Position numbers and translations under genes: made by a program. From Bacillota bacterium (GTDB lineage: Bacteria > Bacillota_I > Bacilli_A > RFN20 > CAG-826), in assembly GCA_023443485.1 (NCBI GenBank), contig JAEZUH010000067.1:1-6285 (forward strand): 6,285 bases of DNA, written 5' to 3'. The notes beneath the pieces are model-generated. The model was not told the DNA's origin. It saw nothing but the letters and a program-made list of their open reading frames with translations, and searched no databases. Of this stretch, positions 1-4,416 are shown piece after piece; the first letter of the stretch is position 1; the number at the start of each line of letters is the position of its first letter.

Positions 1-19
1 ATTCTGTTACATTTACCAT
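1..19 (-). CDS. 5' end of an unrecognised minus-strand gene (partial)
   Basis: Only the first six codons (MVNVTE) lie inside the window, and the gene continues past its left edge. The start is supported by context: an ATG at 19-17, a purine-rich GAAAGGG at 34-28 that ends 8 nt before it, and an extended -10 promoter at 59-51 that would give a leader of about 25 nt. The gene lies 48 nt downstream of the MBL-hydrolase stop codon on the same strand. Six residues are too few to name a product, and I do not recognise it. That a start site is present is an inference from this promoter, SD and ATG arrangement. Confidence 0.5.
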
Positions 20-50
20 AATGTTAACCCTTTCTTAAAAAATCTTAATT

Positions 51-59
51 ATTATAGCA
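51..59 (-). promoter_or_regulatory. Extended -10 promoter (TGCTATAAT) for the leftmost gene
   Basis: Read on the minus strand, positions 59-51 are TGCTATAAT. This is a perfect TGn extension followed by a consensus -10. No good -35 lies at the usual distance (TTTATT at about 17 nt), but extended -10 promoters do not need one. Transcription would start near position 44, leaving room for the SD at 34-28 and the ATG at 19-17. The element lies just past the MBL-hydrolase stop codon. It is also half-covered by an inverted repeat at 54-71. Confidence 0.55.
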
Positions 60-71
60 AATAATTGCTAT
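54..71. repeat. 7-bp inverted repeat (ATAGCAA-4nt-TTGCTAT) over the -10 and a stop codon
   Basis: ATAGCAA at 54-60 and TTGCTAT at 65-71 are perfect complements around a 4-nt loop (61-64). On the minus strand this hairpin follows the end of the MBL-hydrolase gene and includes its TAG stop (70-68). A T-run (TTTTTT) lies about 9 nt downstream, which is too far for a classic intrinsic terminator. The left arm also contains four bases of the TATAAT. It could be a weak terminator, an operator, or a chance AT-rich repeat. Confidence 0.4.
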
Positions 72-697
72 TTAATAAACGGATTTAGTTTCCGTTCAAA
101 ACCTATTGTTGTAGTTAGTCCGTGACCAGGAAAAACTTTTGTCTCATCAGGAAGCACAAAAAGCTTTGATAACGAGGGTTTTATTTCTCTTCCGATGGAA
201 GATGGCAAGTCACTTCTTCCAATAAAGCCACGAAACAAAGTATCTCCAGAAAATAATAAATTGCTCTTTGCTATATAATAGCACACTGAACCTTTGGTAT
301 GAAAAGGAGTGCTGATAACTTGGATTGGTTCTTCTAACAATTCAAGCACTTCTTGATCGCTGACAAGAACAGGCTTGGTTTGAATCACAAATTCGCAGTT
401 GCACATTGAGGAGCAATTAAGTCTAGTGTCTGTTAAGCCATCTTCATCGCCAAAAGAAACAAAAAGAGGAACATTCAAAGCTTTGACAGTGCGATCTATT
501 CCGCGCATGTGGTCAAAGTGAGAATGTGTCAAAAGAATGCCTTGACATGCCAAGTGATTTTTAGTGATGTAATTTATTACTCCATCATAATCGCATGATG
601 GGTCGATAATAACACAAGAAGAATTATTGTCTATTGCGAGATAACAATTAGAAATTAATTCATCCTTATCGTTATAAAGAAATGGTACAACTTTCAT
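68..697 (-). CDS. Metallo-beta-lactamase-fold hydrolase, glyoxalase II-like
   Basis: This 209-residue soluble protein has the complete dinuclear metal-site signature of the MBL superfamily. H58-x-H60-x-D62-H63 is followed by H133 (TPFHTKGS), D152 (SGDTLF) and H192 (FPGHG). Length and motif order match the short single-domain glyoxalase II-like hydrolases of Firmicutes (YqgX type), which act on thioesters such as S-lactoylglutathione analogues. The true substrate cannot be read from sequence. The usual PGHTPG around the third histidine is PFHTKG here, and there is a cysteine-rich patch (C95, C99, C101). The start ATG (697-695) has a modest SD, AAGAG at 708-704. The gene follows rpmG on the same strand but is separated from it by a terminator hairpin, and no strong promoter of its own is visible in the 40-nt gap, so read-through from rpmG is possible. 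It ends with TAG. Confidence 0.9.
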   Translation of the reverse strand: MKVVPFLYNDKDELISNCYLAIDNNSSCVIIDPSCDYDGVINYITKNHLACQGILLTHSHFDHMRGIDRTVKALNVPLFVSFGDEDGLTDTRLNCSSMCNCEFVIQTKPVLVSDQEVLELLEEPIQVISTPFHTKGSVCYYIAKSNLLFSGDTLFRGFIGRSDLPSSIGREIKPSLSKLFVLPDETKVFPGHGLTTTIGFERKLNPFIK

Positions 698-710
698 TTG
701 TTTCTCTTAA

Positions 711-734
711 TAATAAAAAATAGGCTGAGCCTAT
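711..734 (-). terminator. Intrinsic terminator after rpmG
   Basis: On the minus strand a 6-bp stem, ATAGGC/GCCTAT (734-729 with 725-720), closes a 3-nt loop and is followed at once by TTTTTATTA (719-711). The hairpin starts 3 nt after the rpmG stop codon. The T-tract ends only 2 nt before the AAGAG ribosome binding site of the downstream hydrolase gene, so any read-through would directly supply that gene. The stem is short, so termination may be partial. Confidence 0.7.
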
Positions 735-737
735 CTT

Positions 738-902
738 TTATTTCTTTTTCTCACGATGGAGTGTCATCTTTTTGCACACTGGGCAATATTTCTTTAACTC
801 CAAACGATCTGGTTTATGCTTTTTATTTTTGGATGTGAGATAGTTCTCCTCGCCACAGTCATTGCATTTTAATGTCAATGAGATTCGATCATCTTTTGCC
901 AT
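738..902 (-). CDS. rpmG: 50S ribosomal protein L33
   Basis: This is a small basic large-subunit ribosomal protein of 54 residues, the normal L33 length. It has two CxxC pairs, C13-x2-C16 and C40-x2-C43, which bind zinc in the C+ form of L33. The family signature is clear: LKCNDCGEENYLTSKNK, then LELKKYCPVCKKMTLHRE. The open frame runs 21 codons further upstream, but I chose the internal ATG at 902-900. AAGGAG (920-915) precedes it by 12 nt, the promoter at 961-934 would start the RNA near 927, downstream of the longer start, and L33 proteins begin with MA(K/R). The gene is transcribed divergently from ispG and has its own terminator. If the genome also carries a C- paralogue, as many Firmicutes do, the pair may respond to zinc, but that cannot be seen here. 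Confidence 0.95.
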   Translation of the reverse strand: MAKDDRISLTLKCNDCGEENYLTSKNKKHKPDRLELKKYCPVCKKMTLHREKKK

Positions 903-933
903 ACTACTACTTGTCTCCTTAAAGTCGTTTTTT

Positions 934-961
934 ATCTTATCATAGATAATAGAATATGCAA
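934..961 (-). promoter_or_regulatory. Putative sigma-A-type promoter of rpmG
   Basis: On the minus strand a -35 TTGCAT (961-956) is followed after 16 nt by TAAGAT (939-934). An overlapping TATGAT (944-939) is an alternative -10. Transcription would begin around 927, giving a leader of about 25 nt with AAGGAG at 920-915. The hexamers match consensus only moderately (4 of 6 each), so the exact assignment is tentative. It is the only reasonable promoter between the divergent starts of rpmG and ispG. Confidence 0.5.
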
Positions 962-970
962 ACATATTTT

Positions 971-1000
971 TAGACTATTGCATTACTAGTAATGTATAAT
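971..1000 (+). promoter_or_regulatory. Putative ispG promoter with consensus TATAAT
   Basis: A perfect -10, TATAAT, lies at 995-1000, with a weak -35 (TAGACT, 971-976, 4 of 6 matches) 18 nt upstream. The expected transcription start, 6-7 nt after the -10, is 1006-1007, exactly at the ATG chosen for ispG. A perfect 14-bp palindrome fills most of the spacer and abuts the -10. The arrangement implies a leaderless mRNA. Confidence 0.55.
981..994. promoter_or_regulatory. Perfect 14-bp palindrome, candidate operator at ispG promoter
   Basis: CATTACTAGTAATG is identical to its reverse complement. It lies between the -35 and -10 of the proposed ispG promoter and upstream of the divergent rpmG promoter. 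A dimeric regulator bound here would block RNA polymerase at ispG directly. No regulator gene is visible nearby, so regulation is inferred only from symmetry and position. Confidence 0.4.
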
Positions 1001-1006
1001 GTTGAC

Positions 1007-2059
1007 ATGAATTCTCGAACAGAAACTCGTAGTATCAAAATTGGAAATATCACTCTTGGTGGCCAGGATCATGTTTTAATTCAATCGATGTGCAACATCA
1101 AAACTGAAAAAGTTGATTTAGTGGTTAAGCAAATCAATGAATGTGCCTCTCTTGGCGCTGATTTAATGCGTGTCTCAATTATGGACACAGCTGATGCTGA
1201 AGCTATTTCCGAAATCAAAAAACGTATAAATATTCCTCTTGTAGCTGATATTCACTTTGACTATCGTCTAGCTCTGCTAGCGATGGAAAATGGCGTAGAT
1301 AAAATAAGAATTAATCCTGGAAATATCGGATCTTTAGAGAATGTAAAAAAAGTTGTCGACATGGCAAAAGAAAAACACATTCCAATCCGTATCGGAGTAA
1401 ACTCTGGCTCTTTAGATAAAACAATTCACGATTACTCCCACAATTATACTGGGGTTGATTTGGTCAATTCAGCAAAAAAACATGTTGAGATTTTGGAGTG
1501 CCTCAATTTCTTTGACATCGTTATTTCTTTAAAGGGTTCAAATGTTCGTGAAACAATTGCTGCGAATCGTTTAGCGGCCGAAACATTCTCTTATCCACTC
1601 CATCTTGGAATAACAGAAGCAGGATATAAAGATCTTTCTCTTATCCGTAGTTCAGCTGGATTAGCGCCACTACTATTGGATGGAATTGGAGACACAATTC
1701 GCATTTCGATATCTGGAGATCCTCGCGATGAGATCATAGCCGCGAAAAGGCTATTGCATGACTTAGATTTATACCCTAACTATCCCACACTCGTTGCATG
1801 CCCAACCTGTGGAAGAACGCAAGTCGATGTTCAAAAATTAGCGGAAAAAGTCATGGAGTATCTTGAAAAAATAAATAAACCAATTCACGTCGCAGTTATG
1901 GGATGTGTGGTGAATGGGCCAGGTGAAGCAAAAAACGCTGATATTGGAATAGCTGGCGGAAATCATGAGTATGTTATCTTTAAAAAAGATAAGGTTATAA
2001 AAAAAGTTCCGGAAGAGATCGCTTTTGAAACTCTTGTTTCTGAAATTGAGAAGATGTAA
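1007..2059 (+). CDS. ispG: (E)-4-hydroxy-3-methylbut-2-enyl-diphosphate synthase (flavodoxin type)
   Basis: IspG (GcpE) carries out the penultimate MEP-pathway step. It reductively opens 2-C-methyl-D-erythritol 2,4-cyclodiphosphate to HMBPP, using a [4Fe-4S] cluster and electrons from flavodoxin or ferredoxin, in the cytosol. The protein is 350 residues from this start. An N-terminal TIM-barrel region carries LIQSM, the R-V-S-I-M-D segment, LVADIHFDYRLAL and KIRINPGNIG. The C-terminal cluster domain carries CPTCGRT (C265, C268) and MGCVVNGPGEA (C300, E307), the complete cluster-ligand set. I chose ATG 1007, giving MNSRTETRSIKIGN, because IspG proteins normally begin a few residues before the R-x-T-R motif. 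The upstream in-frame ATG at 992 abuts and partly precedes the TATAAT, so it would not be transcribed from that promoter. Neither ATG has an SD sequence, which suggests leaderless translation. The membrane-protein gene follows after 6 nt, probably in the same operon. Confidence 0.96.
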   Translation: MNSRTETRSIKIGNITLGGQDHVLIQSMCNIKTEKVDLVVKQINECASLGADLMRVSIMDTADAEAISEIKKRINIPLVADIHFDYRLALLAMENGVDKIRINPGNIGSLENVKKVVDMAKEKHIPIRIGVNSGSLDKTIHDYSHNYTGVDLVNSAKKHVEILECLNFFDIVISLKGSNVRETIAANRLAAETFSYPLHLGITEAGYKDLSLIRSSAGLAPLLLDGIGDTIRISISGDPRDEIIAAKRLLHDLDLYPNYPTLVACPTCGRTQVDVQKLAEKVMEYLEKINKPIHVAVMGCVVNGPGEAKNADIGIAGGNHEYVIFKKDKVIKKVPEEIAFETLVSEIEKM

Positions 2060-2065
2060 TGAAAT

Positions 2066-2845
2066 ATGATAATTATTGAACGCACTACTGCTGTGGTCGA
2101 TAAAACAATCAGAGATTTGCAACGAGTTTCTTTTTGGATTGCGCTTATTGTTCAGATTATTTTTCTATGCCTTTATGGATTAAGAATTTATACAAATTTA
2201 AACCACATCATTTATCTTGTTATCTATTGCTTTTTAACTTTGACGTCTTTATTTGGTTTCTTTTTTTATTTGACTACCTACAAAAATAAAAAAGATAAAA
2301 AAGTTTTAGGAACAAAGAATGGAATCAAAATATTAAAGTACTTTGCCAACGCGATTATGATTATTATTGTAATAGTTGAATATGTTCAGCGAGAACCTAG
2401 TGATTTAGATATTATTATTACTGCATTATCCATCGCTTTCTTTCTTATTCAAATAGTTTTTGAACTAGTTCGCATGGCATACAATAAATATTCAGATTTG
2501 CTCATGACCTCTTTAAGCATGGATTTTGCAAAATTTGAAATATTGGCTGATCCAAAAAGTTTTATACTTTCTAAGCTTGATAACCCTCTTGAAAAGATTT
2601 CAAACAAGATAACAGGTGTTAAAACAGATAAAAAAGAACTGACAAAAACAGAGCAATACATTGAACAGTTAACTAACGAGTACAAAGATCAAAAGAAACT
2701 GCTTAAAAAGACAAAATCGGACAAAGAAAAACAGAAAATAAAGGAACATTCAAAGGTTATATTTGGTGTTTTTAAAAAGAAAAATAGAAAGAAAAAAGTT
2801 ACCCCTACGAATGATAATTCGATCAAACAAATTGCAAAAAAATAA
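2066..2845 (+). CDS. Unknown four-helix membrane protein with lysine-rich tail
   Basis: I do not recognise this 259-residue protein. After a short polar N-terminus it has four hydrophobic stretches likely to span the membrane, at about residues 22-38, 47-71, 90-107 and 114-136. The first two are separated by a short polar turn, and helices 2 and 3 by a lysine-rich loop (73-89). The C-terminal half (140-259) is hydrophilic and very lysine-rich. It is probably cytoplasmic by the positive-inside rule, with a possible helical or coiled segment around 190-230. No enzymatic motif or signal peptide is visible. The ATG at 2066 lies 6 nt after the ispG stop with only a weak purine run upstream (GAGAAG at 2048-2053), so translation is probably coupled to ispG. 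Co-transcription hints at a membrane or isoprenoid-lipid connection, but that is inference. Its terminator appears to have been split by the IS. Confidence 0.8.
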   Translation: MIIIERTTAVVDKTIRDLQRVSFWIALIVQIIFLCLYGLRIYTNLNHIIYLVIYCFLTLTSLFGFFFYLTTYKNKKDKKVLGTKNGIKILKYFANAIMIIIVIVEYVQREPSDLDIIITALSIAFFLIQIVFELVRMAYNKYSDLLMTSLSMDFAKFEILADPKSFILSKLDNPLEKISNKITGVKTDKKELTKTEQYIEQLTNEYKDQKKLLKKTKSDKEKQKIKEHSKVIFGVFKKKNRKKKVTPTNDNSIKQIAKK

Positions 2846-2861
2846 ATCAAATTTTATAACA

Positions 2862-2880
2862 AAAACCATCGTGAGTGATG
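2862..2880. terminator. Left half of an IS-split bidirectional terminator
   Basis: AAAACCATCG at 2862-2871 is the exact reverse complement of CGATGGTTTT at 4357-4366 on the other side of the insertion sequence. With the IS removed the two arms would form a 10-bp stem with an A-tract on one side and a T-tract on the other, 17 nt after the membrane-protein stop codon. Such a hairpin would work on both strands. In the present sequence the arms are 1485 nt apart, so it is very unlikely to fold during transcription. Confidence 0.55.
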
Positions 2881-2901
2881 TGTACCCCGTTTCCTGGACA
2901 A
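2881..2901. repeat. Terminal inverted repeat, orfB-distal end of the IS (IRR)
   Basis: The end reads TGTACCCCGTTTCCTGGACA and one further A. It matches the reverse complement of 4327-4347 at 19 of 21 positions, differing only at TT versus AA (2890-2891). It begins with the TG dinucleotide expected at IS3-family tips. It lies 15 nt beyond the orfB stop codon. Confidence 0.92.
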
Positions 2902-2916
2902 GTTAATTGAATTATA

Positions 2917-3681
2917 TCATAAGCTCAACATGGATGCTTCCCGATATTTAGAAGGGGGCATCCATTTTGTTTTACTCTTTATCCTTTCGTTGTTGTAATA
3001 ATTGACATATTTCGTAATTGCTTCTTTCAATTCCTTAAATGTTTTAAATGTTGGTTCATAACCATAGAACATTTCATTTTTAAGAGTCCCGAAGAACGAT
3101 TCCATAATACAGTTATCAATACAGTTTCCTTTTCTAGACATTGATTGTTTTATTCCCATGTGTTTTAAACGTAATTGATATGTTTGATGTTGATATTGCC
3201 ACCCCATATCACTATGAAGAATTAAGCCATTTAAATTTGGATATTTCTTAAATGCTTGATCTAACATTCTGTTTGTTTGTTCTAGATTCGGAGATAATGA
3301 TAAATCCCACACTACGATGTCTCCTGTCCCCATATCTAGAATTGGACTTAAATAAGCTTTACCGAATGGACAATTGAATTGAGACACATCAGTTGTCCAC
3401 TTTTGATTAGGCTTATCCGCTTTAAAGTCTCTGTTGATTAGATTATCGGCAATATGACCAATTTTTCCTTTATAGGAATGGTATTTTTGTGTTTTAATTA
3501 GCCCTTTTAGAGACATCTCATCCATTAATCGATGAACCTTTTTATGATTAATCGCCAGACCTTCATTTCTAAGAGTTGCCCATACCCTTCGAAAGCCATA
3601 TCTACCTTTATTTTTGTTAAATATATCTTTGATACGTTCGCTTATTTCAATGTCTTTTTTAGGCTTAGATAATAACTCCAA
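2917..3681 (-). CDS. IS3-family transposase OrfB, DDE catalytic domain (made as OrfAB fusion)
   Basis: OrfB supplies the catalytic half of the transposase, which cuts and joins IS ends through a DDE two-metal active site. In the 254-residue frame, an N-terminal helix-turn-helix region (about 12-65, with GRYGFRRVWATL) precedes the rve-type core. The triad is D98 (WTTDVSQF), D158 (LHSDMGWQ) and E194 (IMESFFG), with exactly 35 residues between D158 and E194. The C-terminal NYYNNERIKSKTKWMPPSKYR region is family-typical. The nominal first codon is TTG (3681-3679) with no SD, so separate initiation is unlikely. The frame stays open upstream to 3750, where it joins orfA by -1 frameshifting. That gives a 462-residue fusion (185 from OrfA, 277 from the -1 frame) with the triad at D306, D366 and E402. 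It ends with TGA at 2919-2917, which argues against a TGA=Trp code. Confidence 0.93.
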   Translation of the reverse strand: MELLSKPKKDIEISERIKDIFNKNKGRYGFRRVWATLRNEGLAINHKKVHRLMDEMSLKGLIKTQKYHSYKGKIGHIADNLINRDFKADKPNQKWTTDVSQFNCPFGKAYLSPILDMGTGDIVVWDLSLSPNLEQTNRMLDQAFKKYPNLNGLILHSDMGWQYQHQTYQLRLKHMGIKQSMSRKGNCIDNCIMESFFGTLKNEMFYGYEPTFKTFKELKEAITKYVNYYNNERIKSKTKWMPPSKYREASMLSL

Positions 3682-3731
3682 TTCAAAATAATAGGTCGAT
3701 CTACTTTGGCCTGTGATTTTAAGAAGAATGT

Positions 3732-4304
3732 TTAAGCTGCATCTGTTTTCTTTTTTGAGGCCTTGGATGATTTGGGTTTTTTCGCCTTGGCTAGCTTGGC
3801 CGTCTTTTCTAATTCCAAGGCTTTTAATTTTTTTAGATACTGATTCTCCAGTTCTAAATATTCATTCCTTTTTCTAAGCAGTTCAAGTTCTTCTTTTTCA
3901 GATGGAGGAAGTTTGGTTGTTTTTTTAGGCATAATTATTGTCGAGAAACCATCTTTTGGGGGTCGTCCTTTTCGAATACATTGTAAACCTTCCATTCCTT
4001 TTTCTCGATAGATACGTAACCATTGGAAAAGTTGACCAGAGTTAATGTGGTTAATGATCGCAATATGTTTAATTGAATTACCAGCGATAACCTGTGCAAC
4101 TAAGTTAAATCGCTTTTCTGGAGTCCAATCAACACAATTGATAGAATGCTTAAGCCCATCAATGCCTAAGTCTTCGTAATTCTGAATCCAGCCACGAACA
4201 AGTGATAAAAAAGAAACTTTGCCTATTCCTTTTGGCACAAAATCTCGCTTGCCTTTTTTATACTTGAGCACGCAATCAAGTTTGAATTTCCAATTGTATT
4301 TCAT
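3732..4304 (-). CDS. IS3-family (IS150-type) OrfA, DNA-binding subunit
   Basis: OrfA is the DNA-binding and dimerisation part of the transposase. Made alone, it regulates transposition and binds the IS ends. The 190-residue protein has two helix-turn-helix units, about 8-45 and 62-105 (the latter including SIKHIAIINHINSGQLFQWL), as in IS150-type elements. A basic linker with KGRPPK (112-117) follows. Then comes a leucine zipper with heptad leucines at L143, L150 and L157, and a lysine- and alanine-rich tail. The ATG (4304-4302) has a strong purine SD, AGGAAAGGGG (4322-4313), just inside the terminal repeat. The slippery sequence lies at codons 183-185, five codons before the stop, so most ribosomes would finish OrfA and a minority would make OrfAB. 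No convincing internal promoter is visible upstream, so transcription may enter from the adjacent nfo gene. Confidence 0.92.
   Translation of the reverse strand: MKYNWKFKLDCVLKYKKGKRDFVPKGIGKVSFLSLVRGWIQNYEDLGIDGLKHSINCVDWTPEKRFNLVAQVIAGNSIKHIAIINHINSGQLFQWLRIYREKGMEGLQCIRKGRPPKDGFSTIIMPKKTTKLPPSEKEELELLRKRNEYLELENQYLKKLKALELEKTAKLAKAKKPKSSKASKKKTDAA
3750..3756 (-). other. Programmed -1 ribosomal frameshift site (A-AAA-AAG)
   Basis: On the minus strand the OrfA codons TCA AAA AAG contain the canonical X-XXY-YYZ heptamer A-AAA-AAG, in the register needed for tandem -1 slippage. After the shift the ribosome reads GAA AAC AGA and continues in the OrfB frame with no stop to 2919. The shifted peptide ENRCSLNILLKITGQSRSTY is a normal IS150-type OrfB N-terminus. 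I see no strong downstream hairpin. A weak AAGG (3764-3761) lies only 4 nt upstream. Confidence 0.88.
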
Positions 4305-4326
4305 GAAAAATACCCCTTTCCTGTTT

Positions 4327-4347
4327 TTGTCCAGGATTCGGGGTACA
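4327..4347. repeat. Terminal inverted repeat, orfA-proximal end of the IS (IRL)
   Basis: The plus strand reads TTGTCCAGGATTCGGGGTAC plus a final A, the reverse complement of the other IS end apart from two central bases. It ends in CA, as required for IS3-family tips. The orfA Shine-Dalgarno sequence begins 4 nt inside it. The inner part contains TGGACA on the minus strand, which resembles a -35 hexamer, but no matching -10 lies at a workable distance inside the element. Confidence 0.92.
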
Positions 4348-4366
4348 GTTCAGAGCCGATGGTTTT
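4348..4366. terminator. Right half of an IS-split bidirectional terminator
   Basis: CGATGGTTTT (4357-4366) is the perfect partner of AAAACCATCG at 2862-2871. Read on the minus strand it lies 50 nt past the nfo stop codon and would be the 5' arm of the nfo terminator. Its T-tract-bearing partner is now beyond the IS. The remaining 4367-4416 stretch is simple AT-rich sequence with only weak 4-5-bp pairings and no substitute terminator. Confidence 0.55.
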
Positions 4367-4416
4367 ATATTTAATATAAATATTATTAAACGGCAATTGT
4401 TTGGTTAAAACATCAA

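Larger units (their letters stand above)
2881..4347 (-). mobile_element. IS3-family (IS150-like) insertion sequence, apparently complete
   Basis: This 1467-bp element is bounded by 21-bp imperfect terminal inverted repeats that match at 19 positions and have TG...CA ends typical of the IS3 family. It carries orfA (double helix-turn-helix plus leucine zipper) and orfB (DDE integrase-type catalytic domain) on the minus strand, in a -1 frame relationship joined by a canonical slippery site. Neither frame is interrupted, the catalytic triad is complete, and the ends are well preserved, so it is probably active or recently active. No 3-5-bp target duplication is visible: flanks read ...GATG on the left and GTTC... 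on the right. It sits between the convergent membrane-protein and nfo genes and splits their shared terminator hairpin. Confidence 0.93.

Noticed and set aside
903..965. 21-codon N-terminal extension of rpmG
   Set aside because: It would start upstream of the predicted promoter's transcription start, lacks an SD, and is not found on normal L33 proteins, whereas the inner ATG has AAGGAG.
992..1006. Longer ispG start at ATG 992
   Set aside because: The codon lies upstream of and touching the TATAAT hexamer, has no SD, and adds residues outside the usual IspG start. Kept only as an alternative.
2059..2079. Six-codon ORF overlapping the ispG stop (TAATG)
   Set aside because: Too short and out of frame with the next gene; probably a chance ATG, though it could help ribosomes reinitiate.
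1838..2122. 94-codon minus-strand frame
   Set aside because: It is antisense to the ispG 3' end, has no ribosome binding site or recognisable motif, and lies over conserved iron-sulfur ligand codons.
2449..2685. 78-codon minus-strand frame
   Set aside because: Shadow of the membrane-protein gene, with no SD and no protein-like motif.
2917..2919. Mycoplasma genetic code (TGA = Trp)
   Set aside because: TGA ends the transposase at the family-expected length near the IS end, and the tryptophan codons I checked are TGG.
2917..3681. OrfB as an independently started protein
   Set aside because: The first codon is TTG without an SD, and the frame is open upstream to the slippery site, so the OrfAB fusion is the better model.
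4367..4416. Replacement terminator for nfo in the AT-rich gap
   Set aside because: Only 4-5-bp AT pairings with long loops were found; nothing resembles an intrinsic terminator.
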